From an uncultured Porphyromonadaceae bacterium (GTDB lineage Bacteria; Bacteroidota; Bacteroidia; Bacteroidales; Muribaculaceae), in NCBI GenBank assembly GCA_947174155.1, contig CAMWHX010000027.1:1-9541 (forward strand): a DNA stretch of 9,541 nt, given 5' to 3'. The notes beneath the pieces were generated by a model. It did not search any database and was not told the DNA's origin. It was given only the letters and a program-made list of their open reading frames with translations. Positions 1-5,741 of this stretch are shown piece after piece (the first letter of the stretch is position 1; every line of letters begins with the position of its first letter). A program made the translations under genes and the position numbers.

Positions 1-533
1 ATAATAGCCTTCATTTGCCTTCCACCTGCAGATGTGCCGACCGCGAGAAGAGATTGTAGCGTTAACTCTTCACCGGTTTTAATGATAAGGTTATCTCGCT
101 CTTCAAGAATCTTCAGAGATAAATCATAAAGTGATTTGACATCAATCAATCGGGCGTGGGTAAGATCTTCCGCACAAGGCACGTATTCGAACGCACCCAT
201 ACCCCTGGATCCGATAAACATCAACTTATAAAGGGGTGTAATCTTGGCTCTCGGTATCTTATTAAGCTTTACCCATCTATCAAACAAAGCGTTACCCCAT
301 GAATCAGGCAAAGAATCTGCAATAAAAGGTGGTAGTCCCTGATATATTGGCCTCTCGTCACCATATATCGGGATTAGTCTGCTCCTTGTAAGGGGAGGCA
401 AAAGTAAAGGAGAGATATTTGGAATCTCATTAATTCGATTCGGGTTAAACATAAAATAAGTCTGTCTCGTTGTGGGATTCCATCCAAGTCTCCCAATCTC
501 CTCACCCCATAAGATTACTTTCAGATACTTCAT
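1..533 (-). CDS. hipA: HipA-family kinase toxin, 3' part beyond window
   Basis: The reading frame opens at the ATG at 533-531 and stays open to the window edge, giving 177 residues of a protein that is usually over 300. HipA toxins are serine/threonine kinases; E. coli HipA inactivates glutamyl-tRNA synthetase by phosphorylation and induces dormancy. Visible here are the N-terminal HipA domain (about residues 1-120), including the family hallmark GLPPFIADSLPDSWGN (66-81), then FIGSRGMGAFEYVP (106-119), and the start of the kinase domain with a glycine-rich nucleotide-binding loop and lysine, VGTSAGGRQMKA (165-176). The catalytic aspartates lie outside the window, so activity cannot be judged. 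The gene follows hipB by 54 bp on the same strand, the usual antitoxin-then-toxin order. Its base composition is clearly lower in G+C than the housekeeping genes here. The target substrate is unknown. A HipT-like kinase is the main alternative, but those have the N-terminal domain as a separate protein, and here it is fused. Confidence 0.9.
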   Translation of the reverse strand, partial: MKYLKVILWGEEIGRLGWNPTTRQTYFMFNPNRINEIPNISPLLLPPLTRSRLIPIYGDERPIYQGLPPFIADSLPDSWGNALFDRWVKLNKIPRAKITPLYKLMFIGSRGMGAFEYVPCAEDLTHARLIDVKSLYDLSLKILEERDNLIIKTGEELTLQSLLAVGTSAGGRQMKAI

Positions 534-587
534 AATTCTATCTTTACAGGCTACATATATTGTTTATTATTGTTTAATTTTTGAAAG

Positions 588-905
588 CTACTTAGAGGAG
601 TGACGCACACGCTTCATCTTTCTCCCGAGATCATCATACAGATAGGGCGATTCAGGCAGTTCCGGAAGCAAAGTCTCCCAGCTGTCAATCAAACCGATCA
701 CCTTCAGCATTCTTATCAGAGTGCTGAAAGAGATATCTGTCATATTACCCGACTCAAATTTATATAGAGTAGTCATACCGATAGCAGCAGCCTCGGAAAC
801 CTCCTTACGGGTCATCCGCAACATCATCCTGTATTCCCGAAATCTCAGCCCAAGAATCCGAATGATAGCGGGAGTTGCCATAGATCTATGTGTTAGTGTC
901 ACCAT
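588..905 (-). CDS. hipB: HipB-like Xre-family antitoxin and autorepressor
   Basis: This is a 105-residue DNA-binding protein that probably neutralises the downstream HipA-like kinase and represses its own operon. The helix-turn-helix runs from about residue 17 to 70: helix 2 is TRKEVSEAA (32-40) and the likely recognition helix is GMTTLYKFESG (43-53). It is followed by a hydrophobic segment and the tail LLPELPESPY (79-88), which I recall as typical of HipB-like proteins in Bacteroidetes. The C-terminus is basic (KMKRVRHSSK). The ATG at 905 is preferred because it lies about 50 bases past a good promoter and follows an A/T-rich stretch; a second ATG at 881 (MATPAI) is possible and would still keep the whole HTH. 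The toxin gene begins 54 bp downstream. An inverted repeat between promoter and start is a candidate operator. Confidence 0.88.
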   Translation of the reverse strand: MVTLTHRSMATPAIIRILGLRFREYRMMLRMTRKEVSEAAAIGMTTLYKFESGNMTDISFSTLIRMLKVIGLIDSWETLLPELPESPYLYDDLGRKMKRVRHSSK

Positions 906-936
906 AATAACAATTATAACATAATTAGCCGTATAA

Positions 937-950
937 CATTCCGCAGAATG
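937..950. promoter_or_regulatory. Candidate HipB operator
   Basis: CATTC-CGCA-GAATG is a perfect 5-4-5 inverted repeat lying just downstream of the hipB -7 element, where repressor binding would block initiation or clearance. A second 5-4-5 inverted repeat of A/T only (ATAAT-AACA-ATTAT, 904-917) sits 33 bp away centre to centre, about three helical turns, overlapping the hipB start. HipB proteins bind operator repeats upstream of their own genes; assigning these two sites is inference, and the second is weak because it is low complexity. Confidence 0.45.
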
Positions 951-957
951 ACACTTA

Positions 958-989
958 CAAAGTTAGGCAAAAAATCCATATCCACCAAA
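958..989 (-). promoter_or_regulatory. hipBA promoter, Bacteroidetes type
   Basis: Read on the minus strand, TTTG (989-986), a 20-base spacer and TAACTTTG (965-958) match the primary sigma consensus of Bacteroidetes (TTTG, 19-21 bases, TAnnTTTG) without a mismatch. Initiation would fall near 950, giving a leader of roughly 45 bases before the hipB ATG at 905. It is the only consensus promoter I found for this operon. Confidence 0.78.
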
Positions 990-1044
990 TCTAATCCCCT
1001 CAATCGCTACCGCGGCACATAAATTATACCTACTCCACATCGTA

Positions 1045-1080
1045 GCTTTGGCCATGATATGCGCATATCATGGCCAAAGC
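1045..1080. repeat. Perfect 36-bp palindrome
   Basis: Two 18-base arms meet with no spacer: the left arm is GCTTTGGCCATGATATGC and the right arm is its exact reverse complement. No T-run follows on either strand, so it does not look like an intrinsic terminator. It stands about 85 bp upstream of the hipB promoter in a gene-free region. An imperfect hairpin lies beside it (about 1082-1114, CAACGC pairing with GCGTTG). It could be a site for a dimeric protein, a cruciform, or the remnant of a repeat element. Function unknown. Confidence 0.85.
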
Positions 1081-1148
1081 CGCAACGCCACACTGCATCG
1101 AGTCGCGTTGGCGTATACATCCCCACATGAAATATGTATCAAATACAA

Positions 1149-1379
1149 AAAAGTCAAATTTTTAATCTTCACGACGCACCTAAATTGCTGATTTTTCAGC
1201 AGATAAAAAATTAAAAAAGTCAAAAATATTTTTACCTGATTTATGTGGCATACGATGATAGCACAATCCGATTTTACGCAGTATCAGATAACCCCCTCGA
1301 AAAAATTTGTCTTTTTTATTTTCATCCATGCTGTATATCAGCAATTTAACCCGATGCCAAAAATAAAAATTTGACTTTT
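1149..1379. repeat. 231-bp nested inverted repeat, MITE-like or structured
   Basis: The stretch is symmetric about position 1264, with four matched blocks. Perfect 16-base termini AAAAGTCAAATTTTTA lie at 1149-1164 and, inverted, at 1364-1379. AAATTGCTGAT at 1182-1192 is inverted at 1337-1347. AAAAAAGTCAAA at 1213-1224 is inverted at 1306-1317 with one mismatch. TTACCTGAT at 1232-1240 is inverted at 1283-1291 with one mismatch. Gaps between blocks are similar on both sides (17 and 16, 20 and 19 bases). This fits either a non-autonomous transposable element or two head-to-head copies of a repeat of about 85 bp. No target duplication is obvious at the edges. An open frame runs through it on the minus strand, but the symmetry explains the sequence better than coding does. 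Confidence 0.6.
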
Positions 1380-1474
1380 CCTCTCTCAGCGACAATGTCG
1401 TACAATATAATGGTATAAAATTCGTTTCCACTTGCAATATTCAAAGACAGTACAAACGATATTTTTCTAACAGT

Positions 1475-1492
1475 CATCATCCGGCTCCGCAT
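1475..1492 (-). repeat. Fragment of the structured repeat, copy-B orientation
   Basis: The 18 bases match 4139-4156 of copy B with one substitution (CATCATCCGGCTCCGCAT). The match covers the outer end of the repeat and half of its third hairpin, then ends a few bases later, just before copy A starts in the opposite orientation. This suggests a truncated neighbour copy, so the two may once have formed a back-to-back pair. A chance match cannot be excluded, but the relation to the repeat copies makes it unlikely. Confidence 0.5.
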
Positions 1493-1505
1493 AGCCCCCT
1501 CCCAC

Positions 1506-1653
1506 CCCTTGCGAGGCAGTTCAATGCGAAAGCATTGAACTGCCTCGCAAGGGTAATTATATATGGCTACCCTATATACCCGCACCGGCGATACGCTTCG
1601 CGCATCACCGATACGGGCCTGTTACATAAGCCTGCGATGCAGGCTCACTCCGG
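1506..1653 (+). repeat. Structured intergenic repeat, copy A
   Basis: The element has three parts. Hairpin I (1506-1553) has perfect 22-bp arms and a GAAA loop; its apex fits CAATGCGNNNGNATTG. An A/T-rich linker follows (1554-1578). The core (1579-1628) contains GATACGCTTCGCGCATC and matches copy B at 45 of 50 positions; it folds imperfectly, with 14 of 18 pairs. Hairpin III (1629-1645) has arms AGCCTGC and GCAGGCT around a GAT loop. CCGG ends the element at about 1653. It lies about 340 bp upstream of the outer-membrane gene. No transposase is present in the window. It resembles REP/BIME-type intergenic repeats in form, but the family is not one I recognise. Confidence 0.72.
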
Positions 1654-1990
1654 TTTTTACATCGGATTCATTGCCTACACTTTTCTCCTCTTTACCCACC
1701 GTCCTTCCGGATTTATGCGTTTTCTCGTCATCATCTACGAGCACCATAATTATGGATAAGGTTACCATAAATTTAAAAATTTTTAATTTCGCAAAACTTT
1801 TACCCCCCCCTTATATGTTTAGTTTATAACTAAGTAATACGATTCCACTTATTCTCCCTGACGAATTTGCTCGTATAGCTTACAATAAATATTACACCCG
1901 CTTTCAAAATTTAATGAGGGCTTAACTCGATTAAATTTTGAGGGTCTCACAAAACTAACACGAAACTTAAAACCCTGTAACAACCATATT
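1654..1990 (+). other. Gene-free leader region of the outer-membrane gene
   Basis: No credible gene is visible in these 337 bases. Contents include a 12-bp perfect palindrome CCATAATTATGG (1744-1755), a run of eight C (1803-1810), and an A/T-rich inverted repeat CAAAATTTAAT / ATTAAATTTTG (1905-1915 and 1930-1940, 14-base loop) ending 50 bp before the start codon. No consensus TTTG/TAnnTTTG promoter was found on the plus strand; the nearest TTTG (1866-1869) lacks a fitting -7 element. The inverted repeat could be an operator or a leader RNA hairpin, and it lacks a T-run typical of a terminator. Confidence 0.5.
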
Positions 1991-4072
1991 ATGAAACTCA
2001 GATTCCTAATACCGACAATAATATTGGGGGGCTGCCCATTAGGAGCTTACGCCTCGGAGGCACCGGACTCGACTGTACGGGTGACCGATCTTAAAGAGGT
2101 GGTCGTCGAGGGGGAGAATCAGACATTGGACAACGGTGTCGCGACCTACCGACCGCTCCACTCGCAGAAAGCTGCTGCTCGTAACGCCGTGGACCTGCTC
2201 CGACTTATGGGTATCCCTCAATTGGAGATCGCTCCCAATAGTCTAAGCGTGTCAAATGTACATGGCGCTGATGTAGACATATTTATCGACAAGCAACCCG
2301 CCACCCCCGGTGACCTGACGGGGATGGATGTGCGTGATGTCATAGAGGTACAATATTTGTCTTATAATCCCGATCCCCGGTTTCAGAACGTACGCTATAC
2401 TCTGAATTTTGTTATGCGTCATTATGAGTATGGCGGTTATACCCGCCTGAACGCATCTGAGGGATTTGCCGGACGGGGAACTAATAATGTCTCCGGGAGT
2501 GTCAATTCCAAAATGGTATACAAGAAAATGACCTATGACTTCATGGGTGCCGGAAACGGAGACTGGAACCGTCACTTCGCCTCCAACTCCAACTCCTTAT
2601 ACCGTTTTGCAGACAATGAGACGATGACACGTGATGAAAGACTCACCTACTCCAAATCACGTGACTACGGGTATCAGGCATCACTGCGTGCCTTATATCA
2701 GGGAGAAAAGTCGGCCATCTCCAATCGTGTCTCTTTCGTCAGGACCGGTAACCCGCTAAGTGATATCGCCGGTATTGTCTCCACTCCCGGAGTTAACGCC
2801 CCCTTCTCACGCCATGATTCGCAATATGCTACCATGGCCGCCTGGAACGGCAACTTCTATTTCGCCCTCCCGAACCGCTTCCTGCTCAACGTCACCCCCA
2901 CATTCACATATTCCCATACCAACCAACGGGAATTGTACAGATACAATACGGTATCGGGGTTTGACAATCTCGTAAAGGAGAATATGTATGCCGGAAATGC
3001 CGATATTGCTCTCACAAGGCGACACAGCAACTCGCAGGCCACATCATTTGCCCTCAACTATGGCATCGTTCACAGTAAGGATGTATATGGGGGCACCACA
3101 CCATCCGTGTCTCAGTTTAACATGAACTTCGGCAATATCTCGCTGAAACACGTGGGAGTATTCGGCAAGGTCTATGCATCCCTTGCGGCTGCCGTTTCCT
3201 TCCAGTGTGATGCCGTCAACGGAGTGCATACCACTAAATGGAGACCGGGAGGAGTAGCTTTCGCGCAGTACACAATCAACCGTAAAAACCAACTCGAAGC
3301 GGAGGTGAGGTGTTCCGTGAATGCACCTTTGGGAAGCATGAAATCCGCCTCCATGCTTCAAGCCAATGAGTGGTTGTGGTATACGGGCAATCCCGAATTG
3401 ACATCAATCAATAATCTCTCCGCATCCCTGAATTACACCTGGCTCCCCTCCAACAACTTCTATGGCGGAATCGTGGCTGTCTACACGGGGTCGTATGACC
3501 GATATCTCCCTCTGTATCTGCCGATGGAGGATACGAAAGCGATAGTGCGCACATTCGTCAACGATGGCGATTACCAGACCTTCACCTTCGGGGTAAACGC
3601 TACTTGGAAACTTCTGCACAACTCTCTGCAGCTTAGTGCCCGTCCCAGGGTGATGTATTTCAAGAGCACCGGGCTGTATGATCTTGATAAGGCAAGCTTC
3701 TACACTACACTGACTGCTACCTACTATGTCGGTAGATTCTATTTCAACGCCTATTACACTCCGGAGTGGCGCAATGTGGACACTCAGGGGAGCCGCAACT
3801 ACTACAAGGATTATTTCAGCCTGACAGCCGGGTGGAGCAATGATCACTGGAATGTCAGCGTGACGGCCAATAATCTCTTCCGCGACAACTGGGTCAACAT
3901 GACCTCGGATTTCCGCAGCTATTACTATGAGTCTTCCACGACCTCATTCAGCAATAACCGCCATCGCAACTTCTCCATTGATATAGCCTACACCTTCCGT
4001 TACGGCAAAAAGGTTCGTCAAGGAGATGACCTGGAGTCTCTGCGTCAGGCCGAAACCACTATCCTCAAATAA
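1991..4072 (+). CDS. Outer-membrane beta-barrel protein, TonB-receptor type
   Basis: The 693-residue protein has a Sec signal (residues 1-21, hydrophobic core LIPTIILGG, cleavage likely after GAYA). A plug-like domain covers about 31-143, with DLKEVVVEGENQ (33-44), DVDIFIDKQPATPGDLTGMD (94-113) and a VIEVQYLSYNPDPRFQNV segment. The rest is a long series of amphipathic strands rich in aromatic residues, as in an outer-membrane barrel, ending with FRYGKKVRQGDD and a short tail seen in Bacteroidales members of this family. It most resembles the TonB-dependent or outer-membrane-barrel family 3 type proteins. A carboxypeptidase-like N-terminal domain and a SusD partner are both absent, so a glycan-utilisation role is not supported. 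The substrate is unknown. A LGGC sequence (12-15) could be read as a lipobox, but signal peptidase I is more likely. Six G (2026-2031) lie in the signal peptide codons. The gene stands alone on its strand, converging on recA, and inverted repeat copies lie on both sides. Confidence 0.85.
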   Translation: MKLRFLIPTIILGGCPLGAYASEAPDSTVRVTDLKEVVVEGENQTLDNGVATYRPLHSQKAAARNAVDLLRLMGIPQLEIAPNSLSVSNVHGADVDIFIDKQPATPGDLTGMDVRDVIEVQYLSYNPDPRFQNVRYTLNFVMRHYEYGGYTRLNASEGFAGRGTNNVSGSVNSKMVYKKMTYDFMGAGNGDWNRHFASNSNSLYRFADNETMTRDERLTYSKSRDYGYQASLRALYQGEKSAISNRVSFVRTGNPLSDIAGIVSTPGVNAPFSRHDSQYATMAAWNGNFYFALPNRFLLNVTPTFTYSHTNQRELYRYNTVSGFDNLVKENMYAGNADIALTRRHSNSQATSFALNYGIVHSKDVYGGTTPSVSQFNMNFGNISLKHVGVFGKVYASLAAAVSFQCDAVNGVHTTKWRPGGVAFAQYTINRKNQLEAEVRCSVNAPLGSMKSASMLQANEWLWYTGNPELTSINNLSASLNYTWLPSNNFYGGIVAVYTGSYDRYLPLYLPMEDTKAIVRTFVNDGDYQTFTFGVNATWKLLHNSLQLSARPRVMYFKSTGLYDLDKASFYTTLTATYYVGRFYFNAYYTPEWRNVDTQGSRNYYKDYFSLTAGWSNDHWNVSVTANNLFRDNWVNMTSDFRSYYYESSTTSFSNNRHRNFSIDIAYTFRYGKKVRQGDDLESLRQAETTILK

Positions 4073-4138
4073 TTCCCGCAAAAATCACAAAAGAGGATTC
4101 AAGCCGAGAAGAGGGTGCATAGGTTTTTATCGGAAAGC

Positions 4139-4283
4139 CATCATCCGGCCCCGCATCGCGGGGCTATGTATCAGGCCCGTATCGGGGATGCGCGAAGCGT
4201 ATCCCCGATACGGGTATATTGAGGTCATATATTATACACGCACGAAGCGGTGCAATCCGAACGCATTGCACCGCTTCGTGCGT
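4139..4283 (-). repeat. Structured intergenic repeat, copy B
   Basis: This is the reverse-orientation relative of copy A. Hairpin I (4238-4283) has perfect 19-bp arms and an 8-base loop; its arm sequences are unlike those of copy A, but the apex again fits CAATGCGNNNGNATTG. The linker (4215-4237) is A/T-rich. The core (4165-4214) folds with 17 of 18 pairs around a 3-base loop. Hairpin III (4148-4164) has arms GCCCCGC and GCGGGGC with the same 3-base loop as copy A on the complementary strand. It occupies most of the 225-bp gap between the convergent outer-membrane gene and recA, and hairpin I begins 14 bases after the recA stop. It may therefore also act in 3'-end formation or mRNA protection, although no T-run follows. 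Confidence 0.75.
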
Positions 4284-4297
4284 ATGGGGAGATAGGA

Positions 4298-5515
4298 TCA
4301 GTCGTCGATCTGGACGTCGAAGTCGTCGCCGAAGAGGTCGTCGGAGTCCATGCCGTCTGCCATATCGGGGGCGTCGTCGATAATCTCCTCTTCCTCCTCT
4401 ACCGTCTCCTCTTCCGATTTGGATTTGGAGGACTTACGAGCAGGGGTAGCCGGAATCTTGCCGGCACGTCTGGCCTCGCGCTCCTCCTGAAGAGCGGCCT
4501 TGATCTTGGCGGTCAGTTCATCAAACAGCTCAGGGTTGTCGGCGATGATCTTCTTGACAGCCTCGCGTCCCTGGCCCAGCTTGGAGCCGTTGTAGGAGAA
4601 CCATGCACCGGACTTCTTGATGATCCCGAGGTCCACACCCATATCGACGATCTCACCGGAACGGGAGATACCCTCGCCGAATTTGATCTCAAACTGCGCG
4701 CGCATGAAGGGGGGTGCTACCTTGTTCTTGACCACCTTCACCTTCACCTCGCGCCCGATAGTCTCATCGCCATCCTTGATAAACTGGGAGGGACGGATAT
4801 CAAGACGCACGGAACTGTAGAACTTCAGGGCGTTACCGCCGGTGGTCGTCTCGGGATTGCCAAACATCACGCCGATCTTCTCGCGGATCTGGTTGATGAA
4901 GATGCAGCATGTGCGCGTACGGGAGATGGTGCCGGTCAGCTTACGCATGGCCTGGCTCATCAATCGGGCGTGCAGACCTACGTTCTTGTCACCCATCTCA
5001 CCCTCGATTTCAGCCTTCGGAGTTAGGGCGGCCACAGAGTCGATGACCAGCACGTCGATGGCTCCGGAGTTGATCAGCTGCTCGGCGATATCGAGGGCCT
5101 GCTCACCATTGTCAGGCTGTGCGATCCAGAGATTGTTGACATCTACTCCGAGTTTCTCGGCATAGAAGCGGTCGAAAGCATGCTCGGCGTCGATGATGGC
5201 GCAGATACCACCCTGCTTCTGGGCCTCGGCGATTATATGGATAGCCAATGTGGTCTTACCGGAAGCCTCGGGACCGTAGATCTCGGTGATACGGCCACGG
5301 GGTATGCCCCCTACTCCCAGCGCATGGTCCAGGGCGATGGATCCGGTGGAGACCACCTCCACATTCTGGACACTGTCGTCGCCGAGACGCATGATGGCGC
5401 CCGAACCGAAGTCCTTCTCAAGATGTGCCATGGTGACGTCAAGCGCCTTGCGCTTCTCCTCCATGTCGGAGATACGGGTGGCGGCAACCACCTTCTTTGC
5501 TACTTTCTTTGCCAT
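4298..5515 (-). CDS. recA: Recombinase RecA
   Basis: RecA forms ATP-dependent filaments on single-stranded DNA, drives homologous strand exchange and stimulates LexA-type self-cleavage. The 405 residues contain the Walker A loop GPEASGKTT (81-89), the catalytic glutamate region IDAEHAFD (108-115), Walker B VLVIDS (155-160), the signature segment [20 protein letters not shown] (203-222) and the DNA-binding L2 loop ([15 protein letters not shown], 219-233). The C-terminal domain ends in a long acidic tail: 20 of the last 38 residues are D or E, longer than the tail of E. coli RecA (about 353 residues in total). The ATG at 5515 gives the expected lysine-rich start MAKKVAKK and lies about 30 bases past a consensus promoter. 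It is monocistronic as far as the window shows, converging on the outer-membrane gene. I saw no SOS box that I could name for this phylum. Confidence 0.98.
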   Translation of the reverse strand: MAKKVAKKVVAATRISDMEEKRKALDVTMAHLEKDFGSGAIMRLGDDSVQNVEVVSTGSIALDHALGVGGIPRGRITEIYGPEASGKTTLAIHIIAEAQKQGGICAIIDAEHAFDRFYAEKLGVDVNNLWIAQPDNGEQALDIAEQLINSGAIDVLVIDSVAALTPKAEIEGEMGDKNVGLHARLMSQAMRKLTGTISRTRTCCIFINQIREKIGVMFGNPETTTGGNALKFYSSVRLDIRPSQFIKDGDETIGREVKVKVVKNKVAPPFMRAQFEIKFGEGISRSGEIVDMGVDLGIIKKSGAWFSYNGSKLGQGREAVKKIIADNPELFDELTAKIKAALQEEREARRAGKIPATPARKSSKSKSEEETVEEEEEIIDDAPDMADGMDSDDLFGDDFDVQIDD

Positions 5516-5546
5516 AGTATATGTAGTGTTATTTTGTTTTCTACTA

Positions 5547-5579
5547 CAAAATTACAATGTAACGCTCCCTTTTCCCAAT
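5547..5579 (-). promoter_or_regulatory. recA promoter, Bacteroidetes type
   Basis: On the minus strand TAATTTTG (5554-5547) matches the -7 consensus TAnnTTTG exactly. ATTG (5579-5576), 21 bases upstream, is a one-mismatch -33 element. Transcription would begin close to 5540, leaving a leader of roughly 25 bases before the recA ATG at 5515. Confidence 0.65.
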
Positions 5580-5662
5580 ACGCTATGTTAAGAAATGTTA
5601 CAGGAGGGACTTTTACTGCAAAAACATGGCAGTATGCACACAAATATCACGCTGTCAGGCCT

Positions 5663-5704
5663 AAAAAATGTATGGACACCCCGCGAGGATGTCCATACAT
5701 TTTT
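5663..5704 (-). terminator. Intrinsic terminator of the lysS-gpsA-pgi operon
   Basis: Arms of 15 bp (5664-5678 and 5690-5704, AAAAATGTATGGACA and its complement) surround an 11-base loop. Read on the minus strand the second arm ends in a run of six T (5668-5663), about 40 bases after the pgi stop. The A/T ends of the arms would also give a T-run on the plus strand, but no plus-strand gene needs it. A small hairpin ATCCCC-TGT-GGGGAT (5725-5739) lies between it and pgi. It separates pgi transcription from the recA promoter. Confidence 0.85.
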
Positions 5705-5741
5705 CGGTTGGTATACCGTCACGTATCCCCTGTGGGGATGG

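Noticed and set aside
1180..1437. Minus-strand open frame of 85 codons in the repeat-rich gap
   Set aside because: It coincides with the 231-bp inverted repeat, is built from A/T-rich low-complexity sequence, has no promoter or recognised domain, and overlaps another open frame (1346-1585).
1346..1585. Minus-strand open frame of 79 codons
   Set aside because: It runs through hairpin I of copy A and into the 231-bp repeat; no recognisable domain or expression signal.
1045..1653. CRISPR array or integron cassette sites
   Set aside because: The repeats are inverted, irregularly spaced and few; there are no spacers, no cas genes and no integrase in the window.
1535..1829. Two overlapping plus-strand open frames (1535-1759 and 1563-1829)
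   Set aside because: Both cross the structured repeat and its hairpins and resemble no family; they arise from the G+C-rich repeat lacking stops.
2024..2035. Lipoprotein signal (LGGC) in the outer-membrane protein
   Set aside because: The AYA site six residues later fits signal peptidase I, and plug-bearing barrels are not normally lipoproteins; left only as a note.
4238..4283. recA intrinsic terminator at hairpin I of copy B
   Set aside because: The position just after the recA stop fits, but no T-run follows on the recA strand and the hairpin is better explained as part of the repeat; an effect on 3' ends remains possible.
4250..5026. Plus-strand open frame of 258 codons opposite recA
   Set aside because: It is the antisense image of the recA reading frame, a common effect in high-G+C genes; similar frames occur opposite pgi, gpsA and lysS.
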